Shown: positions 9,178-18,626 of the stretch, piece by piece
Layout: each line of letters starts with the position of its first letter
Numbering within the stretch: the stretch's first letter is position 1
Assembly (NCBI RefSeq): GCF_000470655.1
Contig: NC_021921.1
Span: 2,655,566-2,719,565 of the forward strand
Length of the DNA: 64,000 nt
Source of the DNA: Halorhabdus tiamatea SARL4B
GTDB taxonomy: Archaea; Halobacteriota; Halobacteria; Halobacteriales; Haloarculaceae
Reading direction: 5' to 3'
Notes under the pieces: model-generated
Database searches by the model: none
The model's input: only the letters and a program-made list of their open reading frames with translations
What the model was told of the DNA's origin: nothing
Program-made: the position numbers and the translations under genes

Positions 9178-10137
9178 ATGCGCGTCTCCGTCGTCCTCTG
9201 TACGCACACGCTCGACCGCTACGACGACTTCACCGAGGCGGTCGACAGCGTCCGCGCTCAGACGTACGACGACGTCGAACTCGTCCTCGTCAGCGACGGT
9301 AGCGATGCGGTCTTCGAACAGTTCCGCACTGACTTCGGCGAGGACGACGACGCGACGTTGGTGAAGCTTGCGGAGAACCGAGGCTTGCTCGAAGCCCGCA
9401 ATGCCGGTGCCGAGGCGGCCTCGGGTGACGTCGTCGCGTTCCTCGACGACGACGCGATCGCCGCGCCCGACTGGATCGAACGTCTCGTCGCAGCCTACGA
9501 GGAGCGGGACGCACTCGCCGTTGGCGGGAAGATGACTCCGGAGTGGGTGGCGGGCAAGCCTTCTTTCCTCCCGGAGGAGTTCTACTGGCTCGTCGGCGTG
9601 ACCCATCGTGGATTTGGACCCGACGGCGATATGGATGCAGCGGGGGAGGTGCGGAACACCTTCGGATCGAATATTTCGTTTCGCCGAGACGTTTTTCTGG
9701 ATCTCGACGGGTTCGATCCTCGGGTAGGTGGGCGAAAAGGGGATGCGAATCTCCAGGCCGAAGAACCGGAACTGGGATCGCGATTGCAGGCGCACTACGG
9801 CGAAGGTGTCTGGTACGTCCCCGACGCCGAAGTCGCCCACAAGGTCTTCGAGTACCGGACCAGGCTGTGGTGGCTACTCGATCGCGCGTTCTGGCAAGGC
9901 TATTCGAAACGCGCGATGGAAGTACTGGTCGAAGACGACGGTGGCGAGGAAGGAGCCTTTCTTGGGGCACTGATTAAGGAATTTGTTCCCTCTCGGCTGT
10001 CCGGGCTGTTCAGGGAACCATCGCGTGAGAGGGGGATGCAATTTCTGATGTTGTTTGTGTTGACCTCTGTAGTCGGGACTGGATATCTCTATGGGATGAA
10101 GAGGTATCGCTCACGACAGACTTTTTGTCTCTGCTAG
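9178..10137 (+). CDS. GT2 family glycosyltransferase, AglG-like
   Basis: 319-residue inverting GT-A glycosyltransferase. It has the Rossmann-like start VSVVLCTHTLDRYDDF, the nucleotide-sugar site VLVSDGSDA, the metal-binding FLDDDA and an acceptor-side W(L)DRAFWQGYSKR segment. A single hydrophobic stretch near residue 290 (FLMLFVLTSVVGTGYLYG) probably anchors it to the membrane. The layout resembles AglG, the glucuronosyltransferase that extends the dolichol-linked N-glycan in H. volcanii. The exact sugar is not readable. It opens the glycan locus, and 13 bp separate it from the next gene. Codon use becomes more AT-rich in its last 150 bases. Confidence 0.82.
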   Translation: MRVSVVLCTHTLDRYDDFTEAVDSVRAQTYDDVELVLVSDGSDAVFEQFRTDFGEDDDATLVKLAENRGLLEARNAGAEAASGDVVAFLDDDAIAAPDWIERLVAAYEERDALAVGGKMTPEWVAGKPSFLPEEFYWLVGVTHRGFGPDGDMDAAGEVRNTFGSNISFRRDVFLDLDGFDPRVGGRKGDANLQAEEPELGSRLQAHYGEGVWYVPDAEVAHKVFEYRTRLWWLLDRAFWQGYSKRAMEVLVEDDGGEEGAFLGALIKEFVPSRLSGLFREPSRERGMQFLMLFVLTSVVGTGYLYGMKRYRSRQTFCLC

Positions 10138-10150
10138 TCCGGATGAACGT

Positions 10151-11272
10151 ATGGACAAGGGCTCGCTTGATGGTCTCGATATCGCTGTCGCTCATTGGCA
10201 TGTCAATGCTTGGGGCGGGGCAGAGTACCTGGTTACGAAGCTTGCAGACTCAGTCAACGTAGATACGGTATATACACTTGGTGAGCCCGATCCAGACCAT
10301 ACTAATCCCTATGGTGAGATTGAATTTTATGACGTTACGCCAAGTCTTGATTACTCGATTGTTCGTCGACTTCAGCAACAAGCAGGTCGCCTCTGGGAAT
10401 ACGCTCAATGGGAAGATGTAGATTGGCGTGATTTTGGCAATCCGGATGTCTTAATCACGTCAGGTGCAACGACGCGGGCGATCATCACACCTGACGACAC
10501 TTTACATATCAACTACTGTCATTCACCGCCTCGGTGGTTTTACGATCTTTACCACGACCGCAAGGACGGCCTCATGGGACAGTTGGCTCGCCCACTTATC
10601 CGTTATCTTCGGATGCGAGATATAACAATCGACTCTCGAGTTGATCACTATTTTGTTAATAGCCCCATCATCGAACGACGCCTTTGGAAGTTCTACAAAC
10701 GGGAGTCGGAAGTGTTGTACCCACCACTCAATCTCGAACGGTACCGCAACGACGGCGATGACCGGTTTTTTCTCCATCTTGGCCGTCTAGACGAGGAGAA
10801 AGGCGTCCCAGCAGTCGTCAAGGCCTTCGAAAGCCTGGACGAGCAGCTAGTAATGGCCGGTGGTGAGGGCGATATCGATGAGTCTGTCAGAAAGCGAATT
10901 GACCGCGCAGCGACTATCGACTATCGCGGATTCGTCGACGACGAGGAGAAATACAACCTACTCGCGAGGTGTACCGCTGTCGTGTTCAACGGGCGCAACG
11001 AAGACTTCGGCATCGTCCCTGTTGAGGCGAACGCTAGCGGGAAGTTCGTTCTAGCACGTGATGAAGGATTCCCCAGTGTGTTCGTTGAGGACGGCGTGAA
11101 CGGCTATCTTCATGACGGAACGGCCAACGGAATTCAGTCTGTGGTAGAGGCGTATGAGTTCCGAAATGACATAGATAAACCATTTCTTTCGGAGTTCACC
11201 GAATCGACGTTCCGGAATCGTCTCAAGAATCACCTTATCGAGTGGAACACGTCGTTTAGGGAGCGCATCTAG
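10151..11272 (+). CDS. GT4 family glycosyltransferase
   Basis: 373-residue retaining GT-B enzyme. The N-terminal acceptor domain begins LDIAVAHWHVNAWGGAEYLV with the typical GGAE. The C-terminal donor domain opens with FFLHLGRLDEEKGV and carries the EX7E motif as EDFGIVPVE, followed by VEDGVNGYL. It probably adds one sugar from a nucleotide donor to a lipid-linked glycan at the inner face of the membrane. The ATG at 10151 is 13 bp after the previous stop, so the two are likely co-transcribed. The acceptor and sugar cannot be told from sequence. Confidence 0.85.
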   Translation: MDKGSLDGLDIAVAHWHVNAWGGAEYLVTKLADSVNVDTVYTLGEPDPDHTNPYGEIEFYDVTPSLDYSIVRRLQQQAGRLWEYAQWEDVDWRDFGNPDVLITSGATTRAIITPDDTLHINYCHSPPRWFYDLYHDRKDGLMGQLARPLIRYLRMRDITIDSRVDHYFVNSPIIERRLWKFYKRESEVLYPPLNLERYRNDGDDRFFLHLGRLDEEKGVPAVVKAFESLDEQLVMAGGEGDIDESVRKRIDRAATIDYRGFVDDEEKYNLLARCTAVVFNGRNEDFGIVPVEANASGKFVLARDEGFPSVFVEDGVNGYLHDGTANGIQSVVEAYEFRNDIDKPFLSEFTESTFRNRLKNHLIEWNTSFRERI

Positions 11273-11273
11273 A

Positions 11274-11357
11274 ATGGTTCGGATTGGTGTCATCAATGCA
11301 CGGGTCGGAGTTGTCAAGAGCGGCGGAACCGAAACATTCCTCCGCGAGATGCTGTAG
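11274..11357 (+). pseudogene. 27-residue N-terminal stub of a further GT4 glycosyltransferase
   Basis: An ATG two bases after the previous stop opens a frame reading MVRIGVINARVGVVKSGGTE then a short tail and TAG at 11355. This is the classic start of a GT4 enzyme (first beta strand and the glycine-rich GGTE acceptor loop), cut after 27 residues where insertion-sequence DNA begins. No matching C-terminal part follows the transposon, so the rest is deleted, not merely interrupted. Start and spacing show that it was the next gene of the same operon. Confidence 0.7.
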
Positions 11358-12805
11358 AGGTTAAGTCACCGCCCGATATCATCTGTTAATATGGCATATG
11401 GTCGGTACTTCCCAACCGGCGTAATCGGTGCAATTGAATCGCCGAGTTAACCACGAGAAAGTGTCTGGATCTAGATGTGTTCAAAATCCTCGATCCAGAC
11501 GGGTACCTTTCGGCATCGGACGTCAAAGATGTAGCGGAAGAAGTCATTGCTCCACTCCCGTTGCCGGGTGTCGAGGGGAGCCCCCTCGACCCCGGCGACA
11601 TCTGGCTCGTCGTCATCTTGGCCTGCGTCAATCAGACCTCGATTTGGGAAACCTGCAACGATACCAACGGAACGCCGTCTGACGACACCGTCTTCACATG
11701 GCTCCATTCCCTTGACCGGGACTGGCTTGAGTTCGTCGCTAACCTCCTACTTAGACGGCTCGCTATGACGATTCTCGACCGATCAGGGTCGAGAATCGTC
11801 TCCATCGACTTCATTGACAATCCCTACCATGGCGAGCACTACGCCGACGAAGGCGAACTCTGCTCGATGGCCCCCAAGGACGGGACAACTACCTGCTACC
11901 GCTATTGCACGGCATACGTCGTCTCCAAGGAGAAGCCGGTGACGTTGGCGATGACCTATGTCCGCAGCGACGAAGACGAGGCCGACGCGGTCGAGCGCGT
12001 GCTCGCCCGCGTCGAGAACTACCCCTTCGAGATCGACCTTCTGCTTGCCGACAGCGGCTTCTACAACGAACGCGTCATCCGCCGTGCTCGTGATATCGCC
12101 ACAACGGTCGTCCACGTGCCCAAGAAAGGTGAGCGGATGAAGGACAAACTCGACGTCCACAAGTCGTACATGACGACCTATCGCATGTACAAGGACAGCG
12201 AGCGGGAACTGCGCTTCCCGCTCGCGGTCGCTGTCTCCTACCAGAACGGTGATCGCGGCAAACACGGTGAAGTTGTTCGGGGCTACGTCGCGTGCGGCGC
12301 TACTGATCGCTCGGCCAAGCAGGTCGAACGCCTCTACAGGAAGCGGTCAGGCATCGAAACAACCTACCGCTTGCTGCGGGAAGCACGCGGGATCACGACG
12401 ACGCGTGATCCCGTCGTGCGGTTTGCGATCATGTTGGTGGCAGCACTGCTGGAGAACCTGTGGCTGGTACTGCGGTGGGCGGTCGTCGCCCACCCGCGGC
12501 GGGGCGGGCGCGACCTGCCCGATGAGTTCACGTTCAAGACGTTCCGTGACTGAATTCGGCACGAGCTCGAAGAGGAGTTACGCCGGCGGTGGAAGATCAA
12601 AGCGAATGGGGTTGGTGTGCCGGCGTCACAGTCAACGGCCGCGGGCTGACCAGGGTCAGCCCACGGCCCGTCACTGAGTGGTGAGCGACAGTTGTCGGCA
12701 GAGATTGTCGAAGTCCAGGTGAGCTCGTCTGTCCGGAGCGGTGAACTGGACTTGTCTCGATCTACGCCACGGCAGCAGCCGAGACTGATCGCCAAATTAT
12801 ACAGA
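11358..12805 (+). mobile_element. ISH3-type insertion sequence (boundaries approximate)
   Basis: The element carries one transposase (11477-12649) and is inserted in the glycosyltransferase locus directly after the truncated GT4 stub. I could not find convincing terminal inverted repeats or a target duplication by eye, so both edges are estimates: the left from the end of the GT4 homology, the right from the return of unrelated AT-rich sequence. The DNA is GC-rich compared with the AT-rich gene to its right. Confidence 0.6.
11477..12649 (+). pseudogene. ISH3-family DDE transposase with an in-frame stop
   Basis: Transposase of the IS4-like ISH3 group. DDE residues are visible: Asp in VSIDFIDNPYHG, Asp in LLADSGFYNE and Glu in the Y-x2-R-x3-E motif YRKRSGIETTYR. 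The frame opens at a GTG (11477) and meets TGA at 12551-12553 after FKTFRD. The same frame continues as IRHELEEELRRRWKIKANG to a stop at 12647-12649. The full 390-residue length suits the family, and the TGA probably replaces TGG or CGA. The protein as encoded is a 358-residue product lacking the C-terminal helix, likely inactive. Confidence 0.75.
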
Positions 12806-13009
12806 AAGTGATTGTTTCGTGGCGCTCAGGCAGCACTCTCTCGGCTCGTTCGGGAAGTAACGAGTGTGGGTGGTTTGTCCAATTATTATAGGAGGATCTT
12901 AAATATCTGACTCACTCAAATGTCTCATTCCAATTTTGAGTGATAAAAATGACAATATATTTCTGATATTTACGTTTGAAAGTATTGATGATAGAAAAAG
13001 GAGACATTT
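12650..13009. other. Intergenic stretch: IS right end then AT-rich spacer
   Basis: The first part is GC-rich and belongs to the insertion sequence or its flank. From about 12880 the base composition drops sharply, with TTATTATAGG, TTAAATAT and runs of A/T up to the next gene. I see no gene here. Archaeal promoter elements for the gene at 13010 are probably inside the AT-rich part but cannot be picked out against that background. Confidence 0.5.
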
Positions 13010-14251
13010 TTGTATACGGAACAAGAAAACAAGATGATGAAGATTGCATTTGTTGTGGGGAATTTTCCTAAAAATTCTGAAACATTTGTTTTAAATCAAA
13101 TAACTGGATTACTCAATAGAGGTCACGAAGTAGATATATTCGCTCGTTATAAGCCTTCAGAAGAACGTATTCATGAAGAGGTAAGCGAGTATGGTCTAAA
13201 ACAACGTACAACATATTCTAATATACCAGACAATATTCTATTACGTCTATTATTTAGTCCTGTTCAGGCGTTACGAGCACCCGCTAGCAGGTTACGACCG
13301 ATGTTTGAATCTCTTAAGGTTCACACCTACGGAAGAGATGCACTTTCACTCCAGGCGTTCTATATGACATCAAGTTTTAATCCTTCTAATTATGAAATTA
13401 CTTACGCCCATTTCGGACCGAATGGAAACATTGGTTCAATATTCATACGCAGTGGTTTTAATACTAATTTAGTGACAATGTTCCACGGCAACGACATTCG
13501 AATGGCTCTTAATAGAAACAAACAAATGTATGAACCAGCTTTTAAAGAGAGCAATTTACTTCTTACGAATTCAGAGTTTAATCGGAAAAACCTGATTCAA
13601 CTTGGGGCCGATCCTGACAAAATAGATATTCAACCTATCGCTATTGATACTGATCGCTTCCACTGCCCTAGCGAAAGAGACCAAACAAATACTGGAAAGA
13701 TCAAAATTACGACGATTGGTCGCTTAGTCGAAGAAAAAGGTCATGAATTCGCAATTAATGCCGTTTCTAGAATAAATAGCAGAACAAATAAAAACATTGA
13801 GTATCATATCGTTGGTTCCGGTCCTTTGAAAGCCGATTTACAACGTCAAACCCGACGACTCAATGTAGAAAAATCGGTTGTCTTTTGTGGACAACGTAGT
13901 CGCTCGGAAGTAATTAGAAAATTATGTCATTCCGACATTTTTCTTTTGCCAAGCATTGATGAGGGATTCGGAACCGTTCTTTTAGAAGCCCAGTCGACGA
14001 AGATTCCGATTGTAGCGAGTCGAACTGGTGGGATTCCAGAAGCAGTTAGTACTGATTCTTCTGTACTCATTGAACCTCAAAATTCTAGAGTAATAGCAGA
14101 TGAAATTGTTGAACTTATTCAAAACCCATCTCGGCGCAAAGCAATGGGTGAGGCCGGACGGAAGTTTGTGATCAATAACTATACTATAGACGTAGCCAAT
14201 GACCTTTTACAGTCGCGATTTAAGAGGATCCTTCATGAGGATACTTCTTGA
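13010..14251 (+). CDS. GT4 family glycosyltransferase, AT-rich (transferred) gene
   Basis: 413-residue GT-B glycosyltransferase. The N-domain begins KIAFVVGNFPKNSETFV. The donor domain has ITTIGRLVEEKGHEFAI, HIVGSGPLKADL and the EX7E motif as EGFGTVLLE. Start choice: AAGGAG lies six bases before a TTG at 13010, whereas the in-frame ATGs at 13034 and 13037 have no such site but fit the usual N-terminus better. I list the TTG start with doubt. The gene is far more A/T-rich than the rest of the window, with many AAT, ATA, TTA and AGA codons, a clear sign of foreign origin. It stands alone behind the IS. Confidence 0.82.
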   Translation: MYTEQENKMMKIAFVVGNFPKNSETFVLNQITGLLNRGHEVDIFARYKPSEERIHEEVSEYGLKQRTTYSNIPDNILLRLLFSPVQALRAPASRLRPMFESLKVHTYGRDALSLQAFYMTSSFNPSNYEITYAHFGPNGNIGSIFIRSGFNTNLVTMFHGNDIRMALNRNKQMYEPAFKESNLLLTNSEFNRKNLIQLGADPDKIDIQPIAIDTDRFHCPSERDQTNTGKIKITTIGRLVEEKGHEFAINAVSRINSRTNKNIEYHIVGSGPLKADLQRQTRRLNVEKSVVFCGQRSRSEVIRKLCHSDIFLLPSIDEGFGTVLLEAQSTKIPIVASRTGGIPEAVSTDSSVLIEPQNSRVIADEIVELIQNPSRRKAMGEAGRKFVINNYTIDVANDLLQSRFKRILHEDTS

Positions 14252-14335
14252 CCGCACATAGATGTTATTCTTTTCATAAAAGTATAAAATAGCTATACCC
14301 ACAGTATTAGAACAACGGGGTCTGGTAGTACATAC

Positions 14336-15478
14336 ATGCATGTTGGGATTATCACACCGCGATATCCACCAAACACAAAAGGAGGTGGAGAAGTTAGCAC
14401 AGAATTACTTGCGAAAAAACTTGCCGATTCGGATCGAATTTCATCTGTGGCGGTAATGTCATTTGATGGGGATGGAACCGAAACAAGAGACGGGATCACA
14501 ATACAACGACTTGGATCTATCTCGAATGTCCTCACGGAGTGGCAGAACCTCCGTGCGTATCCCAAGTTGCGAAACCGTGTCGATGAGTTCGACCTGATCC
14601 ACGCCTACAATATGGAGTTGCACCCGATCGTGGGAGCGTTATCCGGACGCACGAAGCCAGCGACGGTGGGGACCTTAAATTCTTATCACTTCTTTCCGCG
14701 GTCGGTGACAATGGATTCACCCGGACCACTTGAGTGGCTATATGAAATGATCGGTCACCCGACGACAGGCAGGTTATTAGAGTATTTTGTACGACAAATG
14801 GACGCCCATATCGCGATAAGTGAGGCAGTGCGTGATCTGTACGTCGAATTTGGGTACTCTTCAGAGAAGATCAAGGTCGTTCCCAACATGATCGATCCGG
14901 CGTTCGAAGTCCGGCGTGACATAGGAACCGACGACAAAGACGGCACGACAGAGGTACTCTATGTTGGCGAATTGTCGGTGCAAAAAGGGGTCCGATTTCT
15001 AATCGACGCGATCGCCGCGCTCCCGTCGGCCTACCGGGCGACGATAGTTGGTGACGGTGACCAACGTACCACACTGGAGCAGCAGGTTAGAGCGCTGGGC
15101 GTCGAAAATCGGGTGACATTTCAGGGGCAAGTCCCCTACGAGGAGGTTTCGTCGAAGTATGGCCTTGCTGACGTGTTCGTTCATCCCGGAATCTGGCCCG
15201 AACCGTTCGGCCGGACAATCCTCGAAGCGATGCAGGCAGGGCTACCCGTAGTCTGTACCGATATCGGCGGCCCTGCCGACATCGTTCGGAACCCAGAACT
15301 ACGCTGTGAGCCAGGAGATCACGAGGCATTGGCGGCCTCGATCCGCTACGCTAGTGAGAACGGAGCAACGATCGGTGAGCGAAACCAAAGGTATGTCGAA
15401 AACGAGTACTCGCCAGCGACCGTCGTCTCAGAGATAATCGATCTGTATGAGCGACTCTTGGATGGGGAGAGAGTTTGA
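14336..15478 (+). CDS. GT4 family glycosyltransferase
   Basis: 380-residue GT-B enzyme. It starts HVGIITPRYPPNTKGGGEVS (acceptor loop), then has VLYVGELSVQKGVRFLI at the start of the donor domain, TIVGDGDQRTTLEQ, and EX7E as EPFGRTILE followed by GLPVVCTDIGGPADIV. The first 250 bases are AT-rich like the preceding gene, the remainder returns to GC-rich haloarchaeal codon use, so the gene may be a recombinant mosaic. Probable role: a sugar-transfer step in glycan assembly. No specific homologue can be named. Confidence 0.85.
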   Translation: MHVGIITPRYPPNTKGGGEVSTELLAKKLADSDRISSVAVMSFDGDGTETRDGITIQRLGSISNVLTEWQNLRAYPKLRNRVDEFDLIHAYNMELHPIVGALSGRTKPATVGTLNSYHFFPRSVTMDSPGPLEWLYEMIGHPTTGRLLEYFVRQMDAHIAISEAVRDLYVEFGYSSEKIKVVPNMIDPAFEVRRDIGTDDKDGTTEVLYVGELSVQKGVRFLIDAIAALPSAYRATIVGDGDQRTTLEQQVRALGVENRVTFQGQVPYEEVSSKYGLADVFVHPGIWPEPFGRTILEAMQAGLPVVCTDIGGPADIVRNPELRCEPGDHEALAASIRYASENGATIGERNQRYVENEYSPATVVSEIIDLYERLLDGERV

Positions 15479-15784
15479 CCCGAAATGCCGTCCACTGCGA
15501 GTCATGATTGTGTCTCGTCTGTTGGTACGAAGGTGCAGAAGCCGTCCTGAAACACAGCGACAACAGACACGACGGAGACGGGTATTCAGCCATATCAGAA
15601 AAACATAAACGTAAACTATTATGTCTACCAACCCACCTATGATGGTCGACAGAGACAACGACAGTGCGGGTACCCTCGGCGGAATATCCACTCGTCGAAT
15701 GAATTTGACGCTGGTACGCTCCGGTTTGAGCGCCGGAATCCAAGGTCGTGGGAGGATCTACCGCCAGACGCCCGTACTCGGATC
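15479..15784. other. Intergenic region before a GT4 gene
   Basis: 306 bp without a convincing gene. A run at about 15600-15625 (AAAACATAAACGTAAACTATTATG) offers TATA-like sequence for the following gene. The frame of that gene stays open upstream through much of this gap but contains no ATG, GTG or TTG, so an N-terminal extension is unlikely unless a non-standard start is used. Minus-strand frames here look like noise. Confidence 0.45.
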
Positions 15785-16951
15785 ATGAATTCAGTCCTCT
15801 TCGGGCCGTCAGAGTATCGATTCGGTGACGAAGGGTACGCACGATCGTACAACTACCTGAGATCTTTGCCGGACAATGTGTCGATCGATGCTGTCGTCCA
15901 CGAGACATCCGACGAGTACACCTTCCGGAACGCCTCGCTGTTACCGATAGAAGGAGAAAGCCGGCTCCGATATAAATACGCCGCGGGCCGGCGGATCAAA
16001 GAAATTGTCGACGAGTATGATGTTTTTCATTACCCATATATGAATTTTCCCGACTACGAGCCGATTATTCGCGCCGTTGCACGACGCGACATCCCTGTCG
16101 TCGTTGGGCCATGCGAGGCTGGTCACGATGTCCCCCCAGGGGCATTTCAAGATTATGTCGAGAGCATCGTAGGGAACAATGTTCCTAGGGCAGTCAGCGA
16201 CGTGGGCTACAGCTTTTTCCAGAGTGTCAAGCCACTACTTGATCCGATTCGTGAGTGGTTATTTAAGTGGTCTTTAGCTGGCGCTGATACAATTGTCGCG
16301 GTCAACGAAGCCACAAAACAGGTCTACCAGCAGTATGTCGACGGCGACATCGATGTCATCCCCTATGGCGTTCACTTGGATAAATGCGAATACGCGAACC
16401 GAGCGGATACCAAAGAAATTCTTTCGGTGGGAAATCTCATTGCCAGAAAGGGATATCGGTATGTCCTCCGAGCAATGCCGGAAGTCTTATCGAAAATCCC
16501 AGACGCCCACTTTCACCTCGTCGGCACCGGGCCTCGCAGAGAGTTCCTCCAGGAACTTGCAGTAGATCTCAATATCGAATCGTCGTTCACGATCCACGAG
16601 TACCTCCCGCGAGACGAGTTCCAGAAGCGGTTTCGGAGCGCACAGGTGTTCGTACATCCGTCCCTCTCGGAAGGGTACTCCCATATCCGACTCGAAGCAA
16701 TGGCAAGTGGCTGTCCGGTCGTCGGGACCGACGTCCGAGGTGCTCACGAGATGATCCGTGACGGCGTCGACGGCTATGTTGTCGAGCGGGAGTCGATGTC
16801 AGCACTGATCGAGCCGCTTTGTAAAATACTGTCCAACCCGGATCAAGCCAAAGAATTGGGACAGAACGCTCGCGAACGGATTGAACAGCGCCATGACTGG
16901 AACGATATCGCTTCTCAGTACATCTCGCTATATGAGCAGGTTCGCAAGTGA
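15785..16951 (+). CDS. GT4 family glycosyltransferase
   Basis: 388-residue GT-B enzyme. N-domain: SVLFGPSEYRFGDEGYARSY and VVVGPCEAGHDVPPG. Donor domain: ILSVGNLIARKGYRYVL, FHLVGTGPRREFLQ, VFVHPSLSEGYSHIRLE (the EX7E motif), then GCPVVGTDVRGAHEMI and RDGVDGYVV. The N-terminal domain diverges from simple GT4 starts, so the acceptor is probably distinct from those of its neighbours. The 82-bp gap to the flippase suggests one transcription unit. Confidence 0.85.
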   Translation: MNSVLFGPSEYRFGDEGYARSYNYLRSLPDNVSIDAVVHETSDEYTFRNASLLPIEGESRLRYKYAAGRRIKEIVDEYDVFHYPYMNFPDYEPIIRAVARRDIPVVVGPCEAGHDVPPGAFQDYVESIVGNNVPRAVSDVGYSFFQSVKPLLDPIREWLFKWSLAGADTIVAVNEATKQVYQQYVDGDIDVIPYGVHLDKCEYANRADTKEILSVGNLIARKGYRYVLRAMPEVLSKIPDAHFHLVGTGPRREFLQELAVDLNIESSFTIHEYLPRDEFQKRFRSAQVFVHPSLSEGYSHIRLEAMASGCPVVGTDVRGAHEMIRDGVDGYVVERESMSALIEPLCKILSNPDQAKELGQNARERIEQRHDWNDIASQYISLYEQVRK

Positions 16952-17032
16952 CGCGTTCGGCTATCGACTACGTGAGCGCCAATCGACGCAGATCGGGACA
17001 ATGAACTATTGGTAGATCCGATTGGCGAACGA

Positions 17033-18577
17033 ATGAGTGACGATACCTCGCCTATTTCCAGAATCTCGACGCTCTTCAAGGGGGGTAGCATCGCCGCTAT
17101 CGGCGTCGTGGTTGAATTAGGTATCTCCTTTTTCGCGAAAGTCGTCCTTGCACGGTGGCTCGGGAAAGTTGAGTACGGGGCAGTGTCACTGGGGATCATG
17201 TTGATGGCCATGACGTCGACGATCGTCCTGTTGGGACTCCCGTCCGGTATTGGCCGATTTCTTCCACGATACGACGACAGGGCACACCGACGAGGTATCC
17301 TCCTCACGGGCTTTAGTATCGTCTTGCCCTTTTCCATCGTCGTCGGCGGTATACTGGTCCTCTTCGCGCCAACGATCGCAACGACAGTGTTTGACAACCC
17401 CTCAACCGGTCCGATCCTGCGAGTCTTTGGGTTGATCATCCCGCTTGCGGCAACGATGAAGTTCACGATTGGGGTCGTCCGAGGGATGCAACACACAGTC
17501 CCGAAGGTGTATATCCAGAACCTCTCGTTGCCGATTGCCCGTTTCGCAGGGATCGGCGTCGCGATCGCGTTCGGGTTCGGAACAGTGGGGGTCGCCTGGG
17601 CATACGCCGTATCCTATGCAGTAGCAGTGACGACAGGAATATACTATTTGTGGCGACATACGTCACTGTTCGAGTTCGGGACTGAGTACACCACGGACTA
17701 TCGGAACCTGTTGGCATTCTCGTTCCCTCTGTTAATCATGTCAGCGATGTCACTAATATTTAAGGATATTGATATATTTTTTCTTGGATACTACCAGTCG
17801 GCCGGTAATGTAGGAATCTACAACGTTGTTTACCCTATTGCACAGCTCCTACTGGTAGCAGTCACTTCTTTTGGATTCATTTTCATGCCAGTTCTCTCAG
17901 AACTCCACAGCGAAGGAAAGATAGACGAGATGGCACGCCTCTATGAGGTCGTCACCAAGTGGGTCTTCATGTCAACACTCCCTCTATTTCTTGTGTTTGT
18001 CCTGTTCCCTGATCTATCACTGGAGATTACTTTCGGCGGCGAATACCGCCCCGGTGCGCCGGCACTCGTAATTCTCGGATTGGGTTTTATTACACATACT
18101 GCAGCGGGACCGAACATGGATCTGCTGACTTCAATTGGCCGCACTCGACTCATCATGTACGACAATAGCGTCGTTGCAGCGGTTAATCTCGCGTTAAACA
18201 TTGTATTAATTCCGCGTTACTCCTTTATTGGGGCTGCAGTCGCGACTGCTGTCGCATATGCGCTACTGAATCTTTTGTATACGTATCAGCTCTACCGCAT
18301 AGCCAAGATCCAACCGTTGACTCCGGCAATGATCAAGCCAACAGTCATCGCCGTTGGACTTATCGGAATGATATATGTTATTGCGAAAATATTTGTCCCA
18401 CTGAATCTCGTAACGCTTCCTCTTCTGTTTGGAGTTTTCGTTACTGTTTATGGGATTTCCATCCTACGGTTCGGCGGTATCGAGTCTGAGGAAGTCCAGC
18501 TCGTGTTGCGTTTTGAGGACCGTTTCGGTGTCGATCTCGGACCGATAAAAGTAATCGCGAACTGGTTCATTTCTTGA
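17033..18577 (+). CDS. Polysaccharide/oligosaccharide flippase (Wzx/AglR-like, MOP superfamily)
   Basis: 514-residue integral membrane protein with about 12-14 predicted hydrophobic helices. It starts with a polar N-terminus (SDDTSPISRISTLFKGG) and a first helix followed by FFAKVVLARWLGKVEYGA, the usual RXXG...YG signature of Wzx-type flippases. It should move lipid-linked glycans across the membrane, as AglR is proposed to do in H. volcanii. I chose the ATG at 17033; a TTG 24 bases upstream is less likely. Context between GT4 genes and the AglJ-type gene fits. Codon use becomes more AT-rich in its second half. Confidence 0.88.
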   Translation: MSDDTSPISRISTLFKGGSIAAIGVVVELGISFFAKVVLARWLGKVEYGAVSLGIMLMAMTSTIVLLGLPSGIGRFLPRYDDRAHRRGILLTGFSIVLPFSIVVGGILVLFAPTIATTVFDNPSTGPILRVFGLIIPLAATMKFTIGVVRGMQHTVPKVYIQNLSLPIARFAGIGVAIAFGFGTVGVAWAYAVSYAVAVTTGIYYLWRHTSLFEFGTEYTTDYRNLLAFSFPLLIMSAMSLIFKDIDIFFLGYYQSAGNVGIYNVVYPIAQLLLVAVTSFGFIFMPVLSELHSEGKIDEMARLYEVVTKWVFMSTLPLFLVFVLFPDLSLEITFGGEYRPGAPALVILGLGFITHTAAGPNMDLLTSIGRTRLIMYDNSVVAAVNLALNIVLIPRYSFIGAAVATAVAYALLNLLYTYQLYRIAKIQPLTPAMIKPTVIAVGLIGMIYVIAKIFVPLNLVTLPLLFGVFVTVYGISILRFGGIESEEVQLVLRFEDRFGVDLGPIKVIANWFIS

Positions 18578-18626
18578 ACGAATAGGTCCGCACATGTTTT
18601 AGGGGGCGGGAAAGAATCATAGTAAA

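Noticed and set aside
15351..15852. Minus-strand frames in the gap before the GT4 gene at 15785
   Set aside because: They overlap glycosyltransferase ends, are rich in Ser/Arg/Leu and show no motif.
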